Shown piece by piece: positions 1-21,860 of a stretch of DNA of 64,000 bases; position 1 is the first letter of the stretch; every line of letters starts with the position of its first letter. Location: assembly GCF_020283565.1 (NCBI RefSeq), contig NC_060065.1, forward strand, positions 38,862,409 through 38,926,408. The letters are read 5' to 3'. A program made the translations under genes and the position numbers. The stretch comes from Trifolium pratense. Taxonomy: Eukaryota > Streptophyta > Magnoliopsida > Fabales > Fabaceae. Below the pieces are notes generated by a model. The model saw only the letters and a list, made by a program, of their open reading frames with translations. It did not search any database and was not told the origin of the DNA.

Positions 1-1633
1 TTATTTTTATTAATATATTAATAAGGTTGCTCATTCTTGACATATATTTATAGTCATGCATTAACAGAAGGATATAATCTTTTGTGTGATTTATGCGGTG
101 CCTGTGTATTTTTTTTAACAAACTAAAATGAATTTTATTATTAATAATGAGTCCTGATTGGCACAAGGTGTGCCAAACAAAACAACAACAGTTTATATCA
201 TACACGTACGCAGGGCCTATGTTTTTACTCTTATTAATAAAATTTACAGTTTTTAACTATTTTTTGTGAACTTATATTTATACTCATATATTAATATACG
301 ATAACCTGATCTTCTGTGTGATTTATGCGGGACCTATGTTTTTTACTCATATTAATACGATTAATATGTTTGTCCATTCTTTTATAACATATACGGAACC
401 TATAAAATACTCATATATTAATATGGAAACTTTTTTTTTTTTGTGATTTCTACGGAGTTTATACTTTTATTTATATATTAATTAAGTTGCCTATTTTGTT
501 TTACAATTTTACGGGTTATACTCATATTTAATACGATGACCTAATTATTTTGATGATTTTTGTGAGACCTATATTTTCACTAACATATTAACAAGGTTAC
601 CTATTTTTTAATAATTTTAAAAGGATATATTTATACTCATATATTTAATACAAGGACCTAATTTTTTGGTGGTTTTTACAAGATCTATGTTTTTACTAAT
701 ATATTAATAAGGTAACCTATTTTTCCATAATTTCTACATTATCATTTATATTCAAATATTAATACGGAGACATAAGGTTTTTTTGTGATAGTTTTACCAT
801 TGTTCTTTTTCTATTTTTTTACCAAATATTATTATATCTTTCTATTTTTTTAATCTTTTAATCTACTTCCCAATAAATTACTATTTTATGTTATCAAGTG
901 AAGTTTTCAATTTTTTACTATTTTTTTAGTCCTATATTTATAATTATATATTAATATGAGATCCTAATCTTTTGTGTGATTTCTGGGGACCTATGTGTTT
1001 TTTTTTTGGTACATGTGGACCTATGTGTTTTACTCATATTAATAAGTTTGCCCATTCTTTTATAACATCTGCGGGACCTATATTTAAACTCATATATTAA
1101 TATGAAAACTTTTTTGTTTGTGTGGTTTCTACGGGACTTATACTTTTAATTATATATTAATTAAGTTGTTTGAAACAAAAATAAAATAAAAATTAAGTTG
1201 TCTATTTTTTTTTTTACAATTTTTCTGGTTATACTCATATTTAATACGATGACCTAATTATTTTGATGACTGTTGCGAGACCTATCCTATATTTTCACTA
1301 ACATTTTAATATGATTGCCTATTTTTTAACAATTTTTATGGGACTATATTTATACTTATATATTAATACATGGACATAAGTTTTTTTTTGTGATTTTTCA
1401 ACATCTATGTTTTTACTAATATATTAATAAGGTAGCCTATTTTTTTTCTTCATAATTTCTACATTATCTATATTTATATTCCTAAATTAATACGGAGACC
1501 TAAAATTTTTTTGTGATGGTTTTACCATTGTTCTTTTTCTATTTTTTTTACCAAATATTATATCATTTCATCTTACCAAGTGAGGAGCGGCAACGCCGCG
1601 ACTCCCGTGCGGACGCACGGGTGTCCTGCTAGT
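1..1633 (+). mobile_element. Helitron-like element, 3' part (5' end outside window)
   Basis: The right end has the Helitron 3' signature: a GC-rich hairpin (stem CCCGTGCG/CGCACGGG near 1603-1620), a short spacer, then CTAGT ending at 1633 and followed by T. The sequence stops abruptly against a copia-type LTR whose 5' portion is missing, which fits insertion into that LTR. The body is AT-rich, non-coding and internally repetitive. No Rep/helicase gene is visible. The same type of 3' end occurs at 46761. The 5' TC end is not in the window. Confidence 0.6.
241..1575. repeat. Degenerate tandem duplication inside the Helitron
   Basis: Two copies of about 650 bp (roughly 241-890 and 920-1575) line up block by block and end in the same phrase, 'gttttaccattgttcttttt' (about 790 and 1521). 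Within each copy, short phrases such as 'actcatatattaata' and 'gggacctat' recur every 50-70 bp, so there is a smaller, older period nested in the larger duplication. Confidence 0.65.
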
Positions 1634-2142
1634 TTTTCTATAAATAGGAAGTGCTTTATTCATAGAAAAATTGAGAAAGAGAGCAACTCAAGAGAGTAGA
1701 GATGTAGAGGCAAGGATTAGGGTTTGCCACCACACAAGGGCTAGAGTCTTAGAGAAGAAAAAGAGTTTTTTTCTCTTGGTACAACTCTAGGGTGGGCGAA
1801 CTATCTTTGTGGTACACCTTGGGAAACACTTATCAAATTGAGTCTCTTGGCCACGGGAAGAGATTCGGGTTTTGGGTAGAATTAGGATTAATTCTTGTAA
1901 CTCAATTGGGAATTTCTTTGTAAAGTTACTCTTTTGATATAGTGGAACGGAGGGGCTGCTCTCTCCCCCAGACTAGGTCATTATTGGACCGAACTGGGTA
2001 AACAAATTATCGTGTTCTTTCTTCTCCTTTATTTTTTTATCGGTTATTATTATTGCTTATTCCGCTTGTTATTTGGTTGCCGTTCTATTGCTCCACACAT
2101 CAAATTCTTTCATTGGTTTGATTTTAAGACGAATTCACAACA
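1634..2142 (+). mobile_element. Copia-type LTR, 5'-truncated by the Helitron
   Basis: This is homologous, in opposite orientation, to the complete solo LTR at 31397-32021. It has a TATA-like box (ctataaatagg, 1638-1648) followed by transcribed-region text shared with that copy, and ends in ...CACAACA at 2142, the same terminal bases as the other LTR. The 5' part is absent because the sequence begins at the Helitron 3' terminus. The ORF at 2012-2206 is not credible as a gene. Confidence 0.65.
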
Positions 2143-2269
2143 CCTTATATATATAATTGAATTAACTTTTATGAAGACTTTTTTTATCCAAAATTTTGAG
2201 GTCTAAAAACCTTGGGCAACCCTTATTTTGAGTAACATATGTTATAGATTCAGGGCTTATATATGAAGA

Positions 2270-2615
2270 CTGCAAATATAAAAAGTTTTGATTTTAGTCC
2301 TTGAATTTTTATTTTTTAATTTTAGTCTTTATATAACATTTTCCTTTTGATCCTTGTTTTTTTTTTTGACAAACCTTGTTGTTTTGTTTTAGTCTTCACA
2401 AAATTGATTAATATTGGAATTGGTCTCTGTAATATGTAAAATATTCAATTTTAGTCCTTTAAAATAAGGACTAAAATAATATTACCAGGACTAATTTCAA
2501 CATAAACATATTTTATTTACAAGGATCTAAAGCAAAATATTATATATTTACAAGGACTAAAATGAAGGGGAAAAAATTACAAGGACTAAAATTAAAACTT
2601 TACATATTTGCAGAG
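2270..2615. mobile_element. MITE with ~35-bp terminal inverted repeats
   Basis: The left end (CTGCAAATATAAAAAG..., then 'attttagtcc') is the inverted counterpart of the right end (...ctttacatatttgcag). The interior is AT-rich and contains 'ttttagtcctt' and its complement 'aaggactaaaa' many times. It is non-coding and lies just beyond the last surviving exon of the terpene synthase fragment, where exon 3 should be. No clear target duplication was seen. Confidence 0.5.
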
Positions 2616-3072
2616 ATCATTTTCATATTTAAAGCTTAGATTCAAATACCTGGAGATATATCATAACCATGTTGTCTTAAGAGTCTAAACTTGAGTGCTG
2701 TGGCATGTAAATTCTTCTTCGACTTGGATGTTTGTGTGTTGTAAATGTTGTCCAATATGTTTTTTATTTCATCGGTAAAATGGTAAGCCACTCCAAGCCT
2801 TTGCAATACATCAATAAACTCAAGTTGATCAACTTCGTTTTCCATTTTGCACAACATCATCCTTACTTCCTCCCTTAGCATTCTGCAATTCACTGCATAC
2901 AATTCTTCCTGCATTAATTGACTACAAGTTGTTAGCAAATTTCACATATGACAATTTTTTTTTCATGTTGTCTTAGTGGTTAGAATTTTTTTTTTTGGAC
3001 AAGTAGTGGTTAGAAATTCACTCACTCATTGTGGTAAATAAGTGGAAAATCCCGGATTTGGACTCCGACCAG

Positions 3073-3336
3073 TAGGGGTGGGAAAAAAACCAAAAATTCA
3101 AACCGAACCAAAAAAACTGAACTATAACTAATAGTCTTGAAACTGAACTGAAACAGTTCGGTTCAACTCTTGATTATCAGTTTGGTTCGGTTCGCTTTAG
3201 TGAAAAGTGTTATGGTTTCCTTAAGTTTGGTTCGAAAGACAAGCAATTCAGTTAAGTTCGGTTATCTATGAATTTTAAAAACAGTTTGGTTCATTTCGTT
3301 TCGGTTTCCTTCAAAACAGAACCATGCCCATCCCTA
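3073..3336. mobile_element. Short hAT-like MITE
   Basis: Terminal inverted repeats TAGGGGTGGG / CCCATCCCTA bound a 264-bp non-coding segment rich in 'ggttcggtt' repeats and their complements. The flanks (CCGACCAG / CCAACCAC) resemble an imperfect 8-bp target duplication. It lies in the intron of the TPS fragment. Confidence 0.45.
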
Positions 3337-3347
3337 CCAACCACTAC

Positions 3348-3865
3348 CAGGGCCGGTTCCGAGATTTTGAAGGCTCCGGGACAAATAATAAAAATGGACG
3401 ACTAATAAAAATATAATTTTTTTAAAAAAGAAATATTGATAGTGTTTTTAATAAAAATTACAACTTAAATTTAGAAATCAATTCTTTATTAATTTATTTT
3501 TTAAAAAAATAAATAAATAAAGTAGTCAAATTATTTATAAGTTATAGAGTTTTTATTTTGTCAGAGTTATAGAGAATTTTATTTATAAAATAAACAATAC
3601 TAGTTGTGTAAATTCTTATAAAAGTCTTAAATGAAAGAAGAAAAAAATTGTCCCAAGGGGAATTCGAACTCACAACACTAGGGCCTTAAATTCCAGACAG
3701 TTGCACGCGCAACCAAACCAGGGAGTCTTTCGTGCAATTAGTTGTCCGAACAAATACTTAACCTATATTTTAAATGATGGGTTTGAAAAGAAAAAAAATT
3801 GAGGCCCCAATTTTTTTGAGGCCCTGGGCCGGAGGCCTGGTTGCCCTGGCCCAAAACCGGGTCTG
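3348..3865. mobile_element. Non-autonomous hAT element with 8-bp target duplication
   Basis: The element starts CAGGGCCGGTTC and ends GAACCGG-like (...AACCGGGTCTG). It is flanked on both sides by the perfect 8-bp direct repeat ACCACTAC (3340-3347 and 3866-3873), the target-duplication length of the hAT superfamily. The 518-bp interior is non-coding. It sits in the intron of the TPS fragment, immediately beside another small element. Confidence 0.75.
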
Positions 3866-4206
3866 ACCACTACATATATTATGCAAGATCTTTACTAACT
3901 GAGTTATACTCACGGAGAACTCACAAACGTCAACAATTTACCAATGCAAAAAATAAGAAAGAATAGTAATCGTACCTTATATTCACTATTTAATGATTGG
4001 ATGTAATCATAGGTCCAAATTGATGGTTGAAAGCTAGTAGATCGACGAGTAATTGTTTGACTACTATGAACTTTTGCATCCTTATAAGTTGCCTTGCATT
4101 GAGTTGTACGAGGGAAATTGGAGTTCCATATTGCTATAGAAGAAGACTTTTTTTCCATAGGAAGAAGCATCTTAAATGAAAGATGTGCAAGTATAGGGAA
4201 AGCCAT

Positions 4207-6031
<1,825 letters not shown>

Positions 6032-6948
6032 CAATGTTTTTAAAACCGGACCGGCCAGTCCGACCGGTTCGCCCGTGAACCGGGCACTTCAGTGGTCCGG
6101 ATGACTAGCCAGAACCGCTAGTCAGTGGAACCGGTAAAAAACCGGTGTGAACCACCGGTGAACCCGGAACCGGGAAAAACCGGCTGGTTTTTAACTCTGT
6201 TAAAAAAAACGAATTTTTTTTTAAAAAAATCTATTTTTATTTTTCTTTTTGCTGAAACTGAACACGCATGAAAACACCAAAACATCATCTTTGTCCTTTC
6301 AAAGAAAGACCTTTCTTTGTTTCATTTTCTATTTTCCACTAAAATTCCAATCTTTATTGTTTTTTTCTTTTTTCAGATTTATTGATTTGAAATCTTTAAT
6401 TTCCTTTTCACTCTCTCATAAGATCCAAGAATCCCAAAAGTATTTGATGGAAGTGAAAGAAGAAATGAAATTGGAAGATGTTTTTGAATGAAATTGAAAG
6501 AAGTTTTTGATAGAAGTGAAGATGAATAAATCATTTATTTGTGTTGTTGTTTTTTAATTCATGTTAATTGTTAGAGAGAGAAGAGGGAGAGGAAGAAGAA
6601 GAGATGAATTTGAGAAGAGATAGGTAGTGGTGGCTGTTTTCACTGTGTTTTCATTCTTTTGACATATGTATGTGAGTTTACAACTTTCTTTTATATCTAG
6701 GGTTAGTGTAATGGGTTTGGGCCATGTCTTCTTGAAATGTGGGTTAGTGAAATAGATATTTGTATTTTATTTTTTTTACTATTGAAATTTGAGTTTGATG
6801 TTGAAATATATATTTTATATTTCATTATATATTTATTTATTTATTATCCGGTTCAAACGGTTCTAAAACGGTCGAACCGATTGAACCGGTTGAACCATGA
6901 CCCGGAGGCCACAACGGTTCGACATCCGGTCCGGTTTTTAAAACATTG
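6032..6948. mobile_element. Non-autonomous hAT element, 917 bp
   Basis: Terminal inverted repeats CAATGTTTTTAAAACCGGACC / GGTCCGGTTTTTAAAACATTG bound the element. Flanking 8-bp repeats GTTCTGAC and GTTTTGAC (one mismatch) fit hAT target duplications. Subterminal regions are rich in 'accggt' and 'gaaccgg' motifs on both sides. The interior has short AT-rich ORFs (for example 6249-6491) that resemble no transposase. Confidence 0.75.
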
Positions 6949-6956
6949 GTTTTGAC

Positions 6957-7052
6957 ATCAAGTGGTTCTCACCCCCTCCAGATCACATTTGCAGGGATTG
7001 AACCGTTGTCCTCCCTATCAGGTTTAACGTAAATCACTACTTGACCAACTAA
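6957..7052 (-). mobile_element. tRNA-derived SINE fragment
   Basis: Read on the minus strand, it has an A-box-like segment (TTAGTTGGTCAAGTAGTGAT) and a B-box-like segment (ggacaacGGTTCAATCCC). It matches the same family at 32420-32592 (minus) and 33975-34154 (plus). It directly abuts the hAT element's target duplication. Confidence 0.5.
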
Positions 7053-8397
7053 TGATGATAGGTAAAAAAATGTGTATTACTATTTCAGGGTTAATTTGTC
7101 ATGATAATAAAAGAAATGGTCTTGACCAAAAAAAAAAAGAAGAAAGAAATTGCAAGGATATAACTTCAAATTACCATCTTTCTCATCTTAATTTCTTAAA
7201 CTTATATTTTTATTGTTTCTCTTTTGCAAACAAACTCAAACTGAAATCCCCCAATTTTACTGTTTTTATTTCTTCCTAAACTCTTATTGATTACTTTATT
7301 GACACAATTCATATGGAGACAAACTTATAAATATTATTATTTGACGACAACTTTGGTATACTTGCCAAACAGCCATATTTATGTGAAAACTTAATGTCTC
7401 ATATTCAAACCCGTGAGATGTGGACATTAGTCTACTTACATAATAGTCTCTATTTTATTTATTTTCGTCCTTCAAAATAAAACTCGACTACAAATATTTA
7501 AGGGTAAAGTAATACAATGTCTCACAATTAAGTCATTTACTTAGCATATTACATTAAAAAAATATTACTCAAGGGACTCTACCTTATTGTACATATTAAA
7601 TATATATAAATAAAAAGCTGTTAAAAAAATATTTATATAAATCAAAATCACAATACAAAAGCAAATATTATCAAAATTGATTGGCTTTTACCGCTCACCA
7701 ACACACACAACTTTATAAAAGTCTATCAAATATAGTCAATCACACAAATGAACTATTGGTCGGACCTTGTCTATGGATCTGGATCGACTGTTTTAGCAGT
7801 TGCACGCAGTAGTTGATCTTGATTGTTGATTTGTGATCCAACAATTCTGATTTACACGGTACAAATTTAATAGTGTAATATAATATTCGATCTCGGCCAT
7901 TTATTTTTAATCGGACAACTAACATCAGTTATTGTGTGTTAAATCAAATCCCCTTGTATATGGTTAGACCTGTAACCAAAAGAACAAGAGTTAAGAATAA
8001 AGGAGTTAAAGAATCAAAGTTCCGGTCTTGGTGATGGAAAAAAATAATATTAACATCAACAACTAATTATTGACTTTGACCGTTTCAAAAATAAATAAAA
8101 TGACTAACGGGGTAATAATCCATTCATTCATTTATTCTGAAACATATTACATATCATATCATTCTTTAAAATTAATAACTATATATTTTTTTAAAGCGAT
8201 GTCTATTTCACCCTTCATAATTTAGAGGTACAAGCACACGGTAATTATAATTTACCCATCAACTAATGAAAACAAACCACATAAGTAGATTTGCATGTGG
8301 TTCATACAATTAACTTGTAACCAATTTTTATTTCAGATGCATATAACTTATTCTGATTGGTTGATGAGATAGTTTAGAAAGAATTAAAAGGAAGGAT
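7053..8397. other. Intergenic, no gene seen
   Basis: AT-rich sequence downstream of the TPS 3' fragment. About 7295-7385 ('aaatattattatttgacgacaac...acttgcc') resembles a segment of the decayed LTR near 61500, so it may be a retrotransposon scrap. Nothing else is recognisable. Confidence 0.4.
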
Positions 8398-10248
<1,851 letters not shown>

Positions 10249-11002
10249 CTTGAAAAAGAGCAAAATATATATAAATTAGTAGAAGGTACACTGTCAAAAA
10301 CCGTAACTAAGTTATTTATTTCAATATATAATGATAATATTTTAAAGAGATATAGAACTGCTGTAAAAAGTGGGTTAAAAACACAAAGTAGAATAATTAA
10401 CAATGGCAATCTATAATTTTGTGTAAAGCAAACAAAGAATCGAGGGTAAATAAGTTTTTATCCTCTGCAAAGTAGACGAGTTTTGATTCACCCCCTACAA
10501 AAAAAAAATTGGATTATCCGGCCCCTTTATAATGTTAAGATTCTTTGGTTTACGCCCTGATGATTTTATTTTTTTTGGGCTGTTGTGAAATGTGGAGAAT
10601 TGAGTTTGACGGTTAACTTAGAGGAGGTGACTATTTGCTACGAAGTGGGAGGTGACTATTTGTTGGAGTTACTCTGGCTTAAGATAAGGATCAAGTAATA
10701 AAGTTTATTATATTTTTTTGACAAAACAAAGTGTATTAGATTAGAGATAAAATAAGTTTATTATATTAGAAGTAGATATCGTGTCAATGAGACATCAATA
10801 TTTCCTTATGTTTAATCTTGTCTCTTTGTTAAACAATAAAATAAAATAAAAATATAAGAAGATAAAGTGTGAATGGTTGAGATGTGAACTACTCTATCTG
10901 CAATGGATTTTAAAGTTGAGAGGATCTGCTCTCCGTGTCAATATTGACCATATTATATGGTAAGTAGCTTCTTTGTCGTTATACGAGTAATTAACTAACT
11001 TG

Positions 11003-11108
11003 GATTTAGTCGTGAGTTTAACTCAGTTGGCAGGGATATATCGCGCTATATGTGCAAGAGTTGAGTTCGAACTCCGGACACTCTATTTATTCAACTTTAA
11101 GGTAGGAA
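11003..11108 (+). mobile_element. tRNA-derived SINE
   Basis: A-box-like 'gtttaactcagttggcaggg' is followed about 40 bp later by B-box-like 'gagttcgaactcc', the spacing of a tRNA-type internal pol III promoter. It is followed by an AT-rich tail. Not a tRNA gene: no acceptor stem can be folded. Confidence 0.55.
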
Positions 11109-11167
11109 GCATTATTTTTGGATGGAATTCTTATAGCTAATGAGGTTCCGGACACTCTATCCTTAAT

Positions 11168-11285
11168 GAACTCTTCCATTAAGTTTTACCAAAAAAATGC
11201 ATCCTTCTTAGAATTCCATCCAAAATCTGTCTATCCTTAACGAACGGAGGATGCATTTTTTTGGTAAAGCTTAATGAAAGAGTTC
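11168..11285. repeat. Inverted repeat, ~38-bp arms
   Basis: The left arm (gaactcttccattaag...aaaatgcatcc, 11168-11206) pairs with the right arm (ggatgcatttttttgg...gaaagagttcc, 11247-11285) with few mismatches. An inner 'attccatccaaa' also pairs with 'ggatggaattc' just upstream at about 11120. Non-coding, probably a MITE remnant. Confidence 0.55.
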
Positions 11286-12475
11286 CAAGTATGGAGCAAG
11301 CCATAACTAAATAGAAATATTTTGTTGGTTCTCAATTGGGTTTTCTTGTTGTGCTAATCAATAGTATCTCTGTCCTTAAATACATAACCATGTTGAATAA
11401 ATAGGGAAGTAGTGGTAATAAATATATTGATAGTGAATATTGGTTTTACAAATTTATTCTTTATGACAAAGAATTTAGGGTTAATAGAGTTTTGTTCTTT
11501 GTTATTTGGGTGAGTTTTACTTTATCCATGTAATATTGTTTTGCATTTTCAACCTTGTAATTTAAAGATTTATTGTTTTTAGTCCTTCATATCACATTTT
11601 GACATATGAATATACATTTTGATGACGTGGCTTACCTACATGTCAAATTATTTTCTTTTTTATTTATTTTTAATAGCTCATGGAGAAAGAAAGAATGGGT
11701 TCGAAGGAGAAAGAAGATGGGTTCCGATCATGGTTGTCAAAATCGATTTTACAACCATATGTATTGTCCAAATCCATATGTATTGTCTAAATCGAACTAT
11801 AATTTACGAATATCATTTATGGGTTCCGATTATGGACTTCGAATTGAAATCAAATCATATGCCCCAGATTACAAAGTCATAAATTTTATATTTTAAAAAG
11901 TAAAACTGCATAAAAACTTGAGCCATCTGATTTTGATCAGACAGCTCAAAGCTGATAACAATGGATCAGGTTTGTGTTCGGTCAGTGCTTTCTGACTGCA
12001 CTACATTCAACTACATCTGAGCCGTTCAATGCAAGATTAGACGGTCCATATGCATTGACTGCGTGCAATTTGACTGCCCTGGATCCATTTCAGATAACTA
12101 TGTGTATACACTAATTCTGTAATTACTTTTATTAATTGGTATTTGACTAAATTTAAATTATTTTTTTGGTTGAAATTTGACTAAATTGTTCTAAGAGGTG
12201 CTTTTGTGCTTCTAGAAGATTGAAAAATCCATACATTATATGCAGATGAATTCCAAACAGGTAACCAGGACAGTGTCCTTTTTATTATATTCTTAAATGT
12301 ATATGATGTGATCATCTATTTCTTCCTCTGTTGGAGGGGTTTCAGAGATGTCTGCAATCTTATAAATATCAAAAATCAAAACCAAAATCTGAGAACCTAA
12401 GCAGCTAATAATTTTTAACCTAACTCAAGGAAAGATCAGAATTGCAACACCAACAATAAGAGACACTAGTGGTGT

Positions 12476-18150
<5,675 letters not shown>

Positions 18151-18984
18151 TGGAGAAGATGAAAGGAGCAAAAACCCTAAAAATGAGGAATGTGTTCTCT
18201 GGTTTTTGCACCAAACTACTACGAAAAAAGAATAAGAGTAAATATGAGTATAATAATATATAAGCACACTCGTTTTTATGAATTTTTGTAATTTCTTAGC
18301 GGAGCTTCTTATGGAAGAGGACAAAATGTTATTTCTCTCTCTAAATCACTCTATTGGTCTGGTCTTAGGTGGAGAAGGTTGGTGGATCCTCTATGGATGA
18401 CCCTACGTTTATTTCATATACACTTTCATTCTTTACACCGTAGATCTAAAACATTGTTAGATCATTCAAATTATTTAACTTTTATTTATTTTAGAGAAAT
18501 GATATTTGTACAATAAATTTTGAACAACTTTTAAACAACTTTCTCTTTCATACTCTCATTATATTTTTACTCTCTCTCCTACTTTCTTTCTCTTTATTGG
18601 TTTTGCCCCAAAAGTAGAAGGAAAAAAATGTTGTCCCAATTTGTTGTCCCAAAAATTGATGTACAAATATCACTACTCTTATTTTATGGGTCATGCTAAC
18701 CGATAGCCTGAGCACTGGTTAAGAAAATCAATAAAAAGAAAATTTTGAATAGAAAATAACACTTTTAAACCTTTTGAGGAGTTGACTGCACAAACTTCAA
18801 TGCAAAATTACTATTTTTGCTCCATTAACTAGTGTTCGGGACACTGTTTAGCATTTTCCTTTATGAGAGTCTTGCTAACATGTGCCCATGCACATGTTCA
18901 AGATTTCAAAAATGGAAAACTTACATTGAAAAAAGTAGTATTTTGACTTTTACCAAATTGAATACACGGATTTTTAGGCAGTTA
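18151..18984. promoter_or_regulatory. Upstream region of GAPCp; otherwise no gene
   Basis: The first ~150 bp upstream of the ATG are pyrimidine-rich on the coding strand (TTTCATCTTCTCCA, CTC repeats), typical of a plant 5' UTR. A TATA-like 'tatataata' appears on the coding-strand complement near 18250-18265. About 18500-18670 and 18700-18900 contain degenerate repeat-like text ('acaataaattttgaac', 'catgtgcccatgcacatg'). No other gene was seen. Confidence 0.4.
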
Positions 18985-19287
18985 CTCCTTCCGTCCCAAA
19001 TTAAAAGGAAAAAAATGAAAATCACACTTATTAAAAAACAGTAAAACATGATAATTTCAACTATGTTTTTGTGGGTTTTCCTATGAATAAGTTTCATGGA
19101 AAGATGTAAAAATAATTTTTATTGATTGTTGTTTATTGAGAAAATGAGATAGAGAAAAAATTAAATGCAATTTGTATTTAATTTTATGAGATTAAGGGAA
19201 AAAAAAACCTTCTTGAAAATTATTTTTCCTTTATAATTTGGGACAAAAAATGAGATTTTTTCCCTTATAAATTTGGGACGGAGGGAG
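18985..19287. mobile_element. Stowaway-like MITE
   Basis: Terminal inverted repeats CTCCTTCCGTCCCAAATT / AATTTGGGACGGAGGGAG, flanked by TA on both sides, about 300 bp, AT-rich, non-coding. The ends match the copy at 63251-63551. Confidence 0.8.
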
Positions 19288-19522
19288 TATTTCTATATTG
19301 AGTTTCTTAGCATGTGTCCTAGACACATGTTAGCTTTCTCCTTATGATAATAATAATCATTCATACAGTCACACATATGAATGTAAAATAAATAAAAAAT
19401 AAAAAAATCACATACAATTAATTGCATTTATAAATGTAAAACGTCATATACTCTACGTTTTTTTTCTAACGACAAATATAATGTTGTATTTTCCTCATGT
19501 GGACTTTGGGATCCCTTGATTC

Positions 19523-19977
19523 TCCATCGGTCCTAAAAAATAAATGATATATTTTTTATTTTGTCTATTATTCATATGATCTCATTTGACTATTTTTTTT
19601 TACTAATATGTATATGCAAATATATTATAATATGAGATGTTTGATTTATCTCGATGAATATTTTTAAAATATATAATTTTTAAAAATATATAATTTAATT
19701 TATTAATGATTAAAATTTTGCATTGGCAAACGTGAAGTTGGTCAACTAAGTCATTCTACTATTCATATGATCTCATTTGACTGTATTTTTCTACTAATAT
19801 GTATATGCAAATATATTAGGATATGAGATGTTGTTTGATTTCTCTCAATGAGTATTTTTAAAATATATAATTTTTATAATTTTTAAAAATAAATAATTTA
19901 AGATATTAATGATTAAAGTTGTGCATTGGCAAACGTGAAGTTGATCAACTAAGTCGTTTATTTTGGGACGAAGGGAG
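19523..19977. mobile_element. Stowaway-like MITE with internal duplication
   Basis: The ends CTCCATCGGTCCTAAAAAATAA / TTATTTTGGGACGAAGGGAG bound a segment made of two ~195-bp direct repeats (about 19565-19750 and 19755-19955). These share 'attcatatgatctcatttga', 'tactaatatgtatatgcaaa' and 'gcattggcaaacgtgaagtt'. The duplication makes the element longer than its relatives; the related copy at 23385-23628 has one unit. Confidence 0.6.
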
Positions 19978-21565
19978 TAATTGAAACTCTGGCACACAAG
20001 TAACAGATGTTGTGCAGGATGTTTAGACATCAGGATAAAGGTTGAACATTGAATGAACAAGATAAATATGAACGACAGAAAAAATAAATAACAGATATTG
20101 TTTAACTCAGTTTGATGCAATGTCATCTACTCTGGGGCTACCAAGCCAGAAAGAAAATCCACTATAATAGAACTGGTTTGGAACCCCCAACAATCACCTC
20201 AGTTTACGAAAAGACTAACGAAAGAACAACGAAAGACTAAAACGCTAAAAGACTCCTTTTATGAATAACGACTTCAATAAGTAAAATAGGTTTAACCTCT
20301 TGCTTTATATAGTCCGAGCAACATGGGCTTGATGAGAAAACGGGTAGCGTTTTTGTGTTTTCAAATTTGAGGTTTCATACTTTTTTTTTACAAACTCATA
20401 TTGTTTTTTCTAATTATTATTGATGAATTTATTTAGTTATTTTATTGTTTTAATAATATTTTTTAAATATAATATTTTACTTTTTAAAAAATAATGACAT
20501 GAAATATATTTATCAACAAGGACACTACCATGTCATTAATAACCTTGACGCATCTCCAAAAATTTGACTAAACTATGTTGGGGGATTAAAATTGATGAAA
20601 AACTAAAATAGGAGATCAAAAATTCATGTTTTTTAAAATATGGGGACCAAAATTGGATTAAAGCCATTTTTTAAAATAATACGTTTGAGAATATTCAATT
20701 GAATGACAAAGTAAACAAGCTCTCTAATTAAGTGACACCTAAAAATTTCTATGAAAATGCACAAGAGAGCTTCGTGGGAATTTCGCTATATATATATATA
20801 TAGCGAAGATATAATTAATAGGAAGATAAGATAAAAAAAAATACACTTTATTAAATTGGTGTTAGTGTTTTAAAAAGACACTTAAAAAACGGAAGGAGTA
20901 GTACTTTAATAATGATACTTCTTTTTTGCGTAAAAATAATGATACCTTTTTAAAAAAATTATTTCGAGAAAATTGAACTTTTACAAAAAAGAATAGAGAC
21001 TAATGAAAACAAAAAACATATTTTTTTAGATACATGAAATGATAAGTCATTAAAAACTCAACACAACTGGTGATGTTAAATGACATTCAATACTGTCAAT
21101 TTTGATATTTCTACCGGTTGAACTAGAATTTGTGGAAGAAAAAAATATTTATTTAACTCTAAATAGAACAAAAAGAAAATATGGGTGTTGATGTTGAGAG
21201 CACTGAAAGTACGGTGGGCATGATAGTAGGGGAGTATATTCTCTCCCTCGTGTGAATTTGTCCTGAGCTTGAACGGAGAGGACTAGTGTAAAACCTTTTC
21301 TCGGATGCCACGTTGGGATTTTGCCTTTTCTTATTTTTTTTTATATTGTTTTATTGCTTTTTTTTTTATAAAATGTTATTATTATTACACCTTATAGTCT
21401 TATATATAAGGAATACATTGAGAAAAATACACATATTAAAGAAACTTATTTTTTTATTAAAAATTCTAAAATGTTATTATGTGTTATTATAAAACTAACC
21501 TTGAGAATATGTCTGTATAATTAATGCATAACATTGAAATATGTTGCATTTTATACAATTTAATA
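19978..21565. other. Intergenic, repeat debris
   Basis: No gene. About 20565-20665 carries remnants of the 'ggactaaaat' type of MITE. 20789-20806 is a short (TA)n palindrome ('cgctatatatatatatatagcg'-like). 21375-21440 is a fragment of the MITE family found at 22137 and 24509. Confidence 0.4.
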
Positions 21566-21860
21566 CTCCCTCCGGTCCTTTTTATAAGGAACAATTTGAA
21601 AAAATCACACAGACCAAGGAATCACATTTAACATAATTATTTTCATTTAATACTTTTATAAATTTAAATTTATTCCATATATACCCTTATTTAATTACTC
21701 TTTATACAATTAATTTACTTATTTTTAAATTCTCTCTCATAATAAATAAGGGCATAAGTGAAATTGAACATTTAAAACATTTGAAAATTGGTCAAAGTTT
21801 CTTATAAAAAGGACCAAATTTTTTGTCCTAAGTGTTCCTTATAAAAAGGACCGGAGGGAG
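21566..21860. mobile_element. Stowaway-like MITE
   Basis: CTCCCTCCGGTCCTTTTTAT / ATAAAAAGGACCGGAGGGAG near-perfect terminal inverted repeats with TA target duplications, 295 bp, non-coding. Confidence 0.8.

Larger units (their letters stand above)
2650..4206 (-). pseudogene. Terpene synthase (TPS-b-like) 5' fragment, exons 1-2 only
   Basis: Exon 1 (4206-3976) encodes a Met start, a Ser/Lys-rich stretch that looks like a plastid transit peptide, and the RR(x)8W motif (RRSTSFQPSIW) typical of cyclising monoterpene synthases; it ends at AAG|GTACG. Exon 2 (2908-2650) encodes the usual helical N-terminal segment (EELYAVNCRMLREEV..., FIDVLQRLGVAYHF, LRQHGYDISP) and ends at CAG|GTATTT. Both exons are open and have plausible splice sites. 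The catalytic C-terminal exons that should follow at lower coordinates are missing: that DNA is a MITE, an LTR fragment and a Helitron. The large intron holds two hAT-type elements. A full-length TPS is about 550-600 residues; only about 165 remain. It could also be a truncated expressed transcript, but no synthase activity is possible without the DDxxD domain. Confidence 0.8.
10410..12475. other. Intergenic between TPS remnant and GAPCp 3' end
   Basis: No gene was found. It contains a SINE (11003-11108), an inverted repeat (11168-11285) and, near 11925-12110, short palindromic phrases around 'gatcagacagctc' similar to text near 55540. The last few hundred bases (12300-12475) are the presumed 3' UTR and downstream region of GAPCp. 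Confidence 0.4.

Noticed and set aside
2642..2938. Treating the ORF at 2642-2938 as a separate small gene
   Set aside because: It is exon 2 of the terpene synthase fragment, extended into introns at both ends.
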